A DNA stretch of 64,000 nt from the NCBI GenBank assembly GCA_965221845.1, contig OZ244919.1:806001-870000 (forward strand). The letters are read 5' to 3'. The translations under genes and the position numbers were made by a program. This DNA comes from JAJEFO01 sp965221845. GTDB lineage: Bacteria > Pseudomonadota > Alphaproteobacteria > Rhodobacterales > Rhodobacteraceae. Below are positions 45,083 through 52,819 of the stretch, piece after piece; the first letter of the stretch is position 1; every line of letters starts with the position of its first letter. Below the pieces are notes generated by a model that saw only the letters and a list, made by a program, of their open reading frames with translations, had not been told where the DNA came from and did not search any database.

Positions 45083-45824
45083 AACCGCCGACAAGCCGTC
45101 GCGCAAAAATCCCGTAAATCCAAGTCTGTAGTGCCACTACGTTTTTTAACGTATTGAACATAAGGCTTTTTTTCACAAGATGTTAAAGATGGGTTAGGAT
45201 GACGTTACCCCCTGCAACCAGATCCGCGGCATGGCGCGCGTTCGCTCGCAGGCCACTGAATGTCCGGGTGACAGATGCCAGCGGATTGTCCCTCGTGACG
45301 GTCCCAATCATGTCAGAAGTGCGGCCAGTATTGCGTGAGCCGCAGGCCGGGGCCTGGTTTCGGGGGCCCACTGGGGCGACCTGCCGGGACTTGTCGGGCG
45401 GTGCCTGCTCGCGGCGGACCACCGACGGGATCTCCCCCAGACCGCGGTCGGGGACCGCGCCCGCGCCATCGCCCGCCGGCGGGCGGTGCGCCCATACACG
45501 AGGCCGAGGCGCGGTTCGGGGGGGGGGGGGGGGCGGCCCAACCTGCCGGTGGACGCCGGGAAGGTCTACGACCGGGCCGTCCGCGATTGCCGGCCGCGTC
45601 GGGCCCGCGCGCGAAAGAACACGGCGGCGGGAATGCCTCAACCCTCCACGCGCCGCATGCCCGCGCGGACATGCGGAACGGATTCAGACCAAACCAAAAT
45701 ATCTGGCGTGCACCCCGCGTCTCATGGCATCGGGACAGGTTGTCGTTGTCACTAGCCTCACGGCCCGCCCCGCCGCCAGACGGGGCGGCCGTCCCCTGAC
45801 GTTGGACCCCGCCAGGGGGCCGGA
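45083..45824. other. 740-base region with a 16-G tract and no recognisable gene
   Basis: Some frames look faintly transposase-like but none is recognisable. ACCAAAATATCTGGCGTGCA at about 45692-45711 resembles the end of the ISKra4 copy at 47687 read inward (ACCAAAAAATCTGGAGTACA), so a decayed ISKra4 end is likely. Confidence 0.4.
45518..45533 (+). repeat. Poly-G tract, 16 nt
   Basis: The longest homopolymer in the window, inside decayed DNA between the IS1634 relic and the AAA+ ATPase gene. Confidence 0.9.
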
Positions 45825-47126
45825 TCAGAGTTCGGGTGCGGACGGTGCGGGCAGCTGGTCTGGATCCAGGCCGCCCCGGGTGATGATATAATTCTGAAAA
45901 CTGGGGATCGGACAGGTCAGGTGGCCCGTGTCGGAATCGTCCTGCAACGCCCCGCAATGGATGAGATGCGTGACAAAGCTTTGCGGGGAGAACCCTTCAG
46001 GAAGTTCATAATCCCCCGCCGCGTTGTCGTCATTGAGTGTCTTGATGGTCTGGCGAATCTCATCGATTCGCAGGCGTCTTCCTTCCGCTTGAGCGATCCC
46101 CAGCTCCCACATCACGCGTCCCACCAGCTTGCGCGAGATGGCCATGTCCTGGCTGAACTGGGTGGCATAATAGCCGTGCCGGAGGGTATCGCTGCGCGCC
46201 TGCACCTGGTCCCAGTCCGTGATCCTGTCGAGGTTCCCGTTCACATCCGGTTCCAGTGCGGCCTCGGCGAGGGCCTGCTGCGCCCAGTGCACATGCCGGG
46301 GCCAGCCATCGGTGGTGTCCACCACCGCCAGCGCCTGGGCGCGGGATCTCTCCATCGTCATCCCGAAATGGGCGCAAAACCGCTCCAGGAGTGTGGTCGA
46401 TTCCGCCCGGGTCAGGCAACCGAGGGCATGGGCACGGATCCCATGGGTCAATCCCAGATCGCGCAGACGCGACTGGGTATCACCGAGGCCCGCACAGACC
46501 AGGGTGAGGGGTAATTTTGTCCGGGCTTCATGGATCGCCTGCAAAAACCGGGCCGCTGTGGAATCGCGGCTGGGCGCGAGGTTCTGGGCTTCATCCACCG
46601 CCACGATCACCGGTGAATCCCAGTGTGATGCGGGAAAAGCCTGATGCAGAGACCCGATGGTTGTGATGTTGTGGGATTGAAACAGCGCGGCCAGGTTCAG
46701 GGACAGGTCGGCACCCCCCAGAACATCCAGAAGGGCCAGATTGCCCAGCGTGCGGGTCGCCGTTCGGGCCAGTTTTTTCAACTGTGACTTGGGCGTGGTC
46801 CCCAGGGCCCCGATCGCCTGCAAGACGTCCCCGAATTGATCACAGAGTTCGACACTGGATATTTCCAGTGTTTTCGGCACATGCGGCTGCACATTCTGGG
46901 TCGCCAGCTCCCGCAGGACCGAGCTCTTGCCCGCACCGGGTGCGCCCTGGATGATGATGGCGTTCCCGGGCGGGGCCTGGTGTCCGGCCTGGACCCGCTC
47001 CAGGCTGCGCCGTGACTGGGTGAGAATGGCGCCGAGCAGATCCTCCCGCCCCACGAAGACCGGGGGATGATCCTTGGCCCCGTCATCGACAAAATCCTGC
47101 AACGCGTCCCGTTGAAATGCGATCAT
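45825..47126 (-). CDS. Orphan AAA+ ATPase
   Basis: 433 residues. VFVGREDLLGAI near residue 23 is the N-terminal box of Orc1/Cdc6- and STAND-like ATPases; Walker A is GAPGAGKSS (61-69) and Walker B VIVAVDEAQNL (173-183). RFCAHFGMTMERSRA and TTDGWPRHVHWA follow as the sensor-2/lid region. A C-terminal winged-helix-like segment (SRKLVGRVMWELGIAQAEGR) ends the protein. GAAGAGGTGACAGG precedes the ATG. It is the only intact gene with no IS identity inside the 8.2-kb element. It might be a cargo regulator, a defence protein or a transposition ATPase like TnsC/TniB; the sequence does not decide. Confidence 0.75.
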   Translation of the reverse strand: MIAFQRDALQDFVDDGAKDHPPVFVGREDLLGAILTQSRRSLERVQAGHQAPPGNAIIIQGAPGAGKSSVLRELATQNVQPHVPKTLEISSVELCDQFGDVLQAIGALGTTPKSQLKKLARTATRTLGNLALLDVLGGADLSLNLAALFQSHNITTIGSLHQAFPASHWDSPVIVAVDEAQNLAPSRDSTAARFLQAIHEARTKLPLTLVCAGLGDTQSRLRDLGLTHGIRAHALGCLTRAESTTLLERFCAHFGMTMERSRAQALAVVDTTDGWPRHVHWAQQALAEAALEPDVNGNLDRITDWDQVQARSDTLRHGYYATQFSQDMAISRKLVGRVMWELGIAQAEGRRLRIDEIRQTIKTLNDDNAAGDYELPEGFSPQSFVTHLIHCGALQDDSDTGHLTCPIPSFQNYIITRGGLDPDQLPAPSAPEL

Positions 47127-47490
47127 CCTGTCACCTCTTCAACCGCCGGGGGGAGGATTGATGTGCAGCATAAGAAAAGCGCATCTGCGATTCAAGGATG
47201 ACCGCCCCTGACGCCGACGGGGGTGACAAACGGCCCGATGGCGGGCGGGGTGGCTCGCTGTGACATCCCCCCCCCCCCCCATCACGCCGCGGCGCGTGGA
47301 CGCATCAACCCCCGTGCGCACGACAATGACACACGGGGATCCTGGGTCAAGCCAACAATCGAGCAAGATGTTTGGCCATGGCCCCGACCATGCGCCACAC
47401 AACGGGGCCGGATATGAGGTCTACATGCAGCACCGGGTCGTGGCAAGGAGGAACCGGGGGCTCTTCGCCGGATCCAGGATTGACGGCTGA
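47127..47490. other. Upstream region of the AAA+ ATPase with a poly-C tract
   Basis: 364 bases without a gene. It contains the 14-C tract at 47267-47280 and presumably the ATPase promoter on the minus strand. A low-complexity AAACCCAAACGC repeat (two units) begins at its right edge inside the resolvase fragment. Confidence 0.45.
47267..47280 (+). repeat. Poly-C tract, 14 nt
   Basis: Fourteen consecutive C residues about 140 bases upstream of the AAA+ ATPase start. If it lies in the promoter, length changes could alter spacing and expression; this is speculative. Confidence 0.9.
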
Positions 47491-47655
47491 GTCGGCCGCA
47501 AACCCAAACGCAAACCCAAACGCACACCACATCAGCAATCAGAAGTGACCCGCATGCTCAAGGACGGCCAGTCCATCCGCGCCATCGCCCGCCATTTCAA
47601 TGTCGGCGTCGCCACCATCGACCGGATCAAAAACACACCCCACTCCCGCAACTGA
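47491..47655 (+). pseudogene. C-terminal helix-turn-helix of a serine resolvase/invertase
   Basis: 55 codons read GRKPKRKPKRTPHQQSEVTR, MLKDGQSIRAIARHFNVG and VATIDRIKNTPHSRN. GRKPK followed by an HTH_7 helix-turn-helix is the C-terminal DNA-binding end of Tn3-type resolvases and invertases. The catalytic serine domain is missing upstream (a TGA precedes the fragment). It ends 7 bases before the internal inverted repeat. Confidence 0.6.
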
Positions 47656-47662
47656 AATCTTG

Positions 47663-47686
47663 GGTAGTGGGTCAGTCTGAATTTCA
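47663..47686 (+). repeat. Internal inverted repeat (left end of the right-hand cassette)
   Basis: GGTAGTGGGTCAGTCTGAAT followed by TTCA. It resembles both outer repeats and points the same way as the left one. Its last 8 bases, GAATTTCA, are duplicated at 49353-49360 by the ISKra4 insertion. Joined to the sequence after that duplication it continues TCCTTGCTTGG, paralleling TTCCTTTTGCGG inside the right outer repeat. Confidence 0.65.
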
Positions 47687-49352
47687 GGGGTGTACTCCAG
47701 ATTTTTTGGTCATGCCGCAAGAGCCTGATTCGCCTTCCAGTCGAGGAGGTCGGGCAGCCTGAGGTTCAGGACGCAGCCCCTGGGCGCCAGCATGGCGTTG
47801 GCGCCCCTCCTTGACCAGCGGGTGCCGGGGCGCCTGGGCCGCAGCCCGAACGTGCGGCATCCGGCCTCCACGACCCCGCTTCCGACCTGGATGCCCTGGT
47901 CGCGGTACCGGTCGTACCTCATCCGCTCCATGTTCCCGCGGAAGTACCGCACGCACGCGGCGACCTCCCCGTGCCTGGCGCAGAACGGCTCAAGCTCCCG
48001 GACGACCTTCGCGACCCGGCCGGCCTCGATGTCGGCCCTGACCTCCCCGAACCGCCGGTCGCGCTCCGCCCCGTCCGGGTGGATCGCCTTCACGGCGCTG
48101 GACGCGTATTCGAGGCAGTGCAGGAGATCGGGCACGAAGGTGACCTTCCCGCCCCCGAAGATCCCCTCGCAGGTGTTCCGTATCCACTCCGCCCCGTCGG
48201 AGACGACGACGGGCCCGCCGGCGTCGTGAAGCCCGCGCCGCCGCGCCGCCCGCTCCAGCCGCGCGGCGAAGTCCGGGGGCTCCCGGCCCCCGGACGGCGC
48301 CGCCGCGCTGTCGACGGGGCAGATGAAGCTCCCGCCGCGCCGGTCCTTCAGCGCCGCGCCGGTCTCCGGATCCCGCCCCCCGGCCGTGTACATGACCGCG
48401 GGCCTGGCTTCCCCGGTCCCCGGGGTGCCGTCAGCCTGCCTGCCCGCGACGCCCTCCGTCTCCCCTTTCCGCATCGGGATCCCGGTCCCGCCGATGGAGG
48501 GACACATGCGCGGTTCCAGTGGCCTGCCGTCCTCCACCTCCCCGCGCCCGGAGCGCGCCGCCGCCTCGCCCGGCTTCAGGGCCCGGCGCCGCAGGGAGCT
48601 TGGGGAAGCGTCCAGCCCGGCGAGGTTCGCGACGGTCCGGCGCGCCGCCCCGGAGCCCATCAGCGAAACGGTCTCCGCCATGACGCCCGCCGTCCCCGGC
48701 GTGACCGTCCCGCCCTCAAGGCCCAGCGCCCGGCCCGGCGGCAGACACCCCCCGCCGCAGGAGCCGCGGCGGAAGTGCGTCCTCCTGGCCCCGGCCCGCC
48801 CCAGCCTGGTCAGGAAGGACTTCGACGTCACCGGATGCCGGGCCATCGGCCTGCCGCAGGCCCCGCACTCCGGCGCCGGCAGCGTCGCGTCCAGCCGCCC
48901 GGGGAGCGTCTTCAGGACCGCCGCTCCGCCGCCCGGCGAGGCGTCCCGGAGCGCCCGCCCGCCCGCGTCCAGGTCGGGCGCGCCCGACGCCAGGTCCGCC
49001 GCCAGCCGAGGGAGCCGGGGGCCGAACTCCGCCGGGACCGCCTCCATCAGCGCCTCGGGCGGGCCGTCCCCCGCGACGTCGCGGCTGCGCACCCCGCCCC
49101 CCTCGACCCGGTACCGCGTGTGGCCGCCCTCGTGGGCGCGGACGACCGCAGCGCCCTCCTCGCCCGGCCCTCCAGATACGCCACCGCGTCCGGATGCCTG
49201 TGAAACCGCGCGCCCCTGTCACCTGCCATGGCTCCCGCTCCCCTTGCCTGCCCGTGAAAGCGCGCCGCTGGCCGGTTCACCCGGCTCCCGCACGACACGC
49301 CACCAAAACAACGGATCGGAACCGCCGGGTCAAAAAAATTGAACTACACCCG
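47687..49352 (-). mobile_element. ISKra4-family element, copy A
   Basis: 1666 bases. Termini are GGGGTGTACTCCAGATTTTT on one side and AAATTGAACTACACCC on the other. An 8-bp direct repeat, GAATTTCA, flanks it (47679-47686 and 49353-49360). The insertion split the inverted repeat of the secreted-protein cassette from its gene. Confidence 0.8.
47710..49229 (-). pseudogene. ISKra4-family transposase, frameshifted near the start
   Basis: A 460-residue frame (47710-49092) carries VTSKSFLTRLGRAGARRTHF, GGTGIPMRKGETEGVAGRQ, VVVSDGAEWIRNTCEGIFGG and GSGVVEAGCRTFGLRPRRPG, the ISKra4 transposase signature. The natural N-terminus (MAGDRGARFHRHPDAVAYLE) lies in another frame starting at 49229, so one shift near 49170 separates them. 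The main domain is intact, and an internal start might still be used, but full-length product is not expected. Confidence 0.78.
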
Positions 49353-49360
49353 AATTTCAT

Positions 49361-49422
49361 CCTTGCTTGGCCGAAGGTGAAGGTGGCAGAGTAAGAGCCG
49401 TCACACAAATGGAGGATTCATT
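49361..49422 (+). promoter_or_regulatory. Leader and ribosome-binding site of the secreted-protein gene
   Basis: 62 bases between the ISKra4 duplication and the ATG at 49423. GGAGG at 49411-49415 is an excellent ribosome-binding site 7 bases before the ATG, which strongly supports this start even though the frame breaks at the C tract. Confidence 0.6.
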
Positions 49423-49437
49423 ATGAGACAAAGTTCA

Positions 49438-49448
49438 CCCCCCCCCCC
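49438..49448 (+). repeat. Poly-C tract, 11 nt, inside the signal-peptide coding region
   Basis: Eleven Cs encode prolines in codons 6-9 of the secreted-protein gene. 10 or 13 Cs would place the signal peptide in frame with the start. This is the placement seen in slipped-strand phase-variable genes. Confidence 0.9.
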
Positions 49449-49686
49449 TGACCCTTCTGGCCGGTCTGCTGGTCCTTGTGCTGGCCCTGCCCGCGGCGGC
49501 GCAGACGACCGTCACCAGCCCAGGCCGAGTTGGTAACAATCAAAACCCGGTGTGCCCGGCGGGCATGACGGAGCTTCCGGTTGATTTCTCCATCGACACC
49601 TTGTCCACAACCAGCGTGACTTTCACGAGCCCGCAAGTCACCTGGACCCAGTATACCGGGCGGCTCGGCGATATGTCTCCACCTTC

Positions 49687-50996
49687 CGCCGCTTCCACTC
49701 CGAAGTGCAACATCAGCCAGCGAGGGGCGAAGCCCGAGCGGCGGCGGTCCCTTCACCGGGAGGCGTAGCCAGTCTTCCGGGGCGGTGCAAGCCCTGCCGG
49801 GCGCTGTCCGCGGCCCGCCGGACGCAGGGAGGGCGGAGCCCGACCGGAGGACGGCGGGCCGCGGACAGCGCGCATCTCCCCTCGGAGCCGCCCCCGGCGG
49901 CCCCGGAAGGCCACCTCAGGGCGGCTGCGCCTGGTGGAAGGCCTCGGACGGGGTGAGGTAGCCCAGCGCCTTCCTCGGACGTGCGTCCGTCCGGTCCTGG
50001 ACGGCCTGCACCTCTGCGTCCGTCACCTTGCGGAAGTCCGTGCCCTTCGGGAACCACTCCCGCACCAGCCCGTTCACGTGCTCGTTCAGGCCGCGCTCCC
50101 AGGAGTGGCAATGCCGCGCGAAGAAGAACCCCGCGCCCAGCGCCTCGGCCACCCTGGCATGGCCCGCGAACTCCTTGCCGTTGTCCGCGGTGACCGTGTG
50201 CACGGGGAGAGGGCCCAGCATGCCGGTCATGGCCGAGCCGACCGCGTCCGCCGTCTTCCTCCCGACCCTTTCGAGCAGCGTGTGCCTGGACGCCCTGTCC
50301 ACCAGGGAGACAAGCGCGCCGCCGGTGCCCTTGCCGTTGATTCGTGTCCGCCTCCCGGTCGCCGACCCGTTCCTTCGCCTCCACGACGTCCGGGCGCTCG
50401 GAGATGTCCACCCGGCCCGGGATGCGGCCGCGGCCCGCGTGGGCCCCGCCCTTCCGGTTCGGCTTCTTCCCGCGGCGGCGGAGATGCCGCCAGAGACCGC
50501 CGCCGGCCTTCCGGTCGGCGTGGATGCGCTCGTAGATCCACTGACGCCCCGCCATCGGCTCGCCCTCCTTGCGGAGGCGCCCGCTGACCTGCTCGGGGCT
50601 CCAGCCCTCGGCCAGCCGCTCCTCCGCCATGCGCCACAGCTCCGGCGTCATCTTGCGCGCCACCGACGAGGCCGCGCTGCGGCGCCTGTCCGACTTGCGC
50701 TGGGCTTGCTTGTGGCGGTAGCCGCGCCTGCCGGCGTTGCGCCGCACCTCGCGCCATACCGTCGTGCGGTCGCGGCCGAGCTGGCGGGCGATCGCCGGGC
50801 CGGAAAGCCCGCTTTTCCTCAGGGCGTGGATCTGGCAGCGTTCCGCATAGGTCAGGTGGCGATGGCCCTCGGGCATGACGGTCTCCTTCTCGCAACGAAG
50901 GAACTGTCGCCGCCGCCTGGCCGATTCGCAACATCATGTGTCGCCGAACGACCAGGAACACTGCATCAGGTGTTGCACTTCAGAGTGGAACGGGGG
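49687..50996 (-). mobile_element. IS30-family element, copy 2
   Basis: 1310 bases, with ends CGCCGCTTCCACTCCGAAGT and (inward from the right) CCCCCGTTCCACTCTGAAGT. Flanked by the 3-bp duplication TTC (49684-49686, 50997-50999), typical of IS30. It carries one frameshifted transposase gene on the minus strand and interrupts the secreted-protein gene. Confidence 0.85.
49916..50876 (-). pseudogene. IS30-family transposase with one frameshift
   Basis: The first frame runs from MPEGHRHLTYAERCQIHALR through SGPAIARQLGRDRTTVWREV (HTH) to VGDREADT; the second continues GALVSLVDRASRHTLLERVG, VHTVTADNGKEFAGHARVAE and KALGYLTPSEAFHQAQPP. Together they cover the helix-turn-helix and DDE domains of IS30. 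The shift lies near 50340. It is the less decayed of the two copies and might be restored by one slippage event. Confidence 0.8.
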
Positions 50997-51425
50997 TTCA
51001 TTAACCACTGTGTTCGCCGAGGTTTTCAACGCCGAAACAGGTGCAAGGGTGGGTGGGCAAAACATCGTTGGACCCATTAGCAGCACTATAGAAACTGCGG
51101 CTAGAAAATCCTCGACCGTATCTTCTCTGGCCGCGAAGACCCGTTATTACGTGGAACTTTTTGCGGGTGCGACAGGATCTGTCCCAAGACAGGTGTTCGG
51201 CCGCCGCTGCTTCATGACGGGCGGCACCTACACCATGAACGTCGCCCCTGGCACTCAGGACCAGTCCAGCGGGTGCTACTCGATCAGCGAATTCAAGGGG
51301 ACCATGGAAACCGTCCACCATGTCCGCAACTGCTGGTGCGGGCGCAGGACCACCCTGGCGCTGTTTTCCAAAACCCTAGACAATACCAATTTCCTGTACC
51401 GGCAGGGATGCCGGCGGTGACATGA

Positions 51426-51575
51426 GTGTGGCGGCCGCCCCGAATCCTCAACCCAGCCGATACCGCTCCCGATACCCGGGCGGATAACCCGACCTGCAGG
51501 GGCTTCTGGGACTGGCCCGGGTTCAATCACGAAACCGGCCAGATGATCGGCCCGCCCACCTGCCTGCTGGACTGA
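51426..51575 (+). CDS. Short frame after the secreted-protein gene, possible gene end
   Basis: A 50-residue frame from GTG 51426 reads NPADTAPDTRADNPTCRGFW and DWPGFNHETGQMIGPPTCLLD-type text (two cysteines, aromatic-rich). Composition is protein-like and it lies between the secreted-protein stop and the right inverted repeat. It may be an extra C-terminal part lost by frameshift or a separate peptide. No family is recognised. Confidence 0.3.
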   Translation: MWRPPRILNPADTAPDTRADNPTCRGFWDWPGFNHETGQMIGPPTCLLD

Positions 51576-51608
51576 CATACGTGCGAGAGCGGCTTGCCGC
51601 AAAAGGAA

Positions 51609-51629
51609 AATTTCAAACTGACTCACTAC
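51609..51629 (-). repeat. Outer inverted repeat, right (IR-R)
   Basis: Read inward: GGTAGTGAGTCAGTTTGAAA plus T, 19 of 21 identical to the left end at 43431. The right 8-bp duplication GGACAGGC follows at 51630-51637. Confidence 0.75.
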
Positions 51630-51637
51630 CGGACAGG
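51630..51637 (+). repeat. Right 8-bp target site duplication of the 8.2-kb element
   Basis: GGACAGGC, identical to 43423-43430 and directly abutting the right inverted repeat. Confidence 0.75.
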
Positions 51638-51881
51638 CGTTGGCCTTGCCCCCGTCGACGGGCTGGCCGCCCCGCAGATGCGCCTGCAGGGCCGACGCCC
51701 GGGCCGCGATCGCCCGCTTCCCGGACGGGTGGTGGGGCCAGGGCCGATGAAGGCTCCGCAGGCAGCGGCCTGGCCACGAAGCACGACGGCTCGAGGCCAG
51801 GATCCCCATCCCCCTCCATGCGCCGACCGGCGCATTGCCGGGCATCCTGCATGCCGGCGGTCGATGTGCTACCATGCCGGC

Positions 51882-52385
51882 ATGGCAGCGACCGGCCGAT
51901 ACGGTTTTCGAAAGGCCGGGACGGCTGACCTCGATCTGCTGCTGGAATGGCAGTCACGGCCGCATGTTCGGGAATGGTGGGATCCGGATGAGCCCGCTGA
52001 CGAGGCGGATCTGTCAGACCCTCGCGTTGCGCGATGGATGGTCTCGACAGCCGGGCGCCCCTTTGCCTACATGCAGGACTACACGGTCCACGGATGGGAA
52101 GACCATCATTTCTTCCGGCTCCCCGAGGGGTCTCGGGGCATCGACCAGTTCATTGGCGATCCTGACATGGTCGGGAAAGGGCACGGCCCCGCCTTCATCG
52201 CCGAGCGGCTCAGGACGCTGTTTGAGGAAGGGGCGCCGGTGGTGGCAACCGATCCGCACCCGGAGAACGTGCGTGCCATCGCGGCATACAGGCGAGCGGG
52301 ATTCGTTGAATTCGACGCGCCTTTGCAAACCCGGTGGGGGCCGGTGCTTCCGATGAAGGTCCGCCGCAGGACCGACTGTGCCTGA
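51882..52385 (+). CDS. GNAT family acetyltransferase (AAC(6')-like)
   Basis: 167 residues from MAATGRYGFRKAGTADLDLL. The acetyl-CoA-binding region is FIGDPDMVGKGHGPAFIAER followed by DPHPENVRAIAAYRRAGFVE, matching the Acetyltransf_8 group that includes aminoglycoside 6'-acetyltransferases and siderophore biosynthesis enzymes. The early WYDPDEPAD-like segment (REWWDPDEPADEADL) also fits. Aminoglycoside resistance cannot be claimed from sequence. An upstream ATG at 51864 is an alternative start. Confidence 0.85.
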   Translation: MAATGRYGFRKAGTADLDLLLEWQSRPHVREWWDPDEPADEADLSDPRVARWMVSTAGRPFAYMQDYTVHGWEDHHFFRLPEGSRGIDQFIGDPDMVGKGHGPAFIAERLRTLFEEGAPVVATDPHPENVRAIAAYRRAGFVEFDAPLQTRWGPVLPMKVRRRTDCA

Positions 52386-52819
52386 GGCCCTCCCGGTTCC
52401 GGAACCGGCCCTGCCGACGTCTCATGCAAGCGGGAGCGGAGGGCGTCGCGGTCGCCAGCGTCGACGGAATCCTGCAGGCTCCCGGGTCCATGCCAGCCAT
52501 CCTTCGCCGCTCCATGAACGCCGGCGCCGGGTCGAAGGCGGCGCCTCCGCCGCCTTGCGCCGGCCCGTGCGCAAGGCGGCGAACGTCGCGCGGCCGCAAT
52601 CCGGGACGGCGGATTCATTGATGCCCCTGGCCGCCCTCGGGCGGAGCGGCCGGCAGGAGGGTCCCTGGAATGGACGCCATGAAATGCCCCGCGAAATCGG
52701 GAAGAACGCGAACTTTCGGCCGGAAAGGGGACTGGACCGGTTGCCGCCCGCCTTCGAAATCGCCGGGCTTCCGGGCGACGCCGCCGTGCGCAGGGACGGC
52801 ATCACGCATCGCCCGTCCT
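52386..52819. other. No recognisable gene
   Basis: 434 bases between two convergent genes. Several open frames exist on both strands because of high GC, but none looks like a protein. No terminator hairpin with a T run was found. Confidence 0.45.

Larger units (their letters stand above)
49423..51420 (+). pseudogene. Secreted six-cysteine protein (family member A), off-frame at a C tract and split by IS30
   Basis: From ATG 49423, MRQSSPPP is followed by a C tract. With 11 Cs the frame closes soon after; with 10 it continues LTLLAGLLVLVLALPAAAQ, a textbook signal peptide. The gene is then interrupted at 49687-50996 by IS30 with TTC duplications. Removing IS30 and one TTC rejoins GRLGDMSPPS to LTTVFAEVFNAETG in frame, giving 227 residues with six mature-region cysteines. 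The middle (SLAAKTRYYVELFAGATGS, GRRCFMTG) resembles the protein at 24711, and the C-terminus resembles the fragment at 43514. No known function; exported to the periplasm or beyond by inference. Confidence 0.75.
43431..51629. mobile_element. 8.2-kb composite element bounded by inverted repeats and an 8-bp duplication
   Basis: The left end starts GGTAGTGTCTCAGTTTGAAA and the right end, read inward, starts GGTAGTGAGTCAGTTTGAAA; they match at 19 of 21 positions. The element is flanked by GGACAGGC on both sides. Inside, from left to right: a truncated secreted-protein gene (minus), an IS30 end, a truncated IS1634-type transposase, an orphan AAA+ ATPase, a resolvase tail, a third copy of the inverted repeat, an ISKra4 element and a second secreted-protein gene split by IS30. 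No intact transposase of its own is visible, so it was probably moved in trans. Similar IR start (GG) and 8-bp duplications are seen in IS1595 and ISL3 families, but I cannot assign a family. Confidence 0.7.

Noticed and set aside
45183..45641. A 152-codon minus-strand frame spanning the 16-G tract
   Set aside because: The composition is low-complexity, there is no ribosome-binding site, and the poly-G codes only for prolines; no motif supports a gene.
47663..51629. The right-hand cassette having its own outer 8-bp target duplication
   Set aside because: The 8 bases left of 47663 (AAATCTTG) do not match GGACAGGC at its right edge; the duplication belongs to the larger 43431-51629 element.
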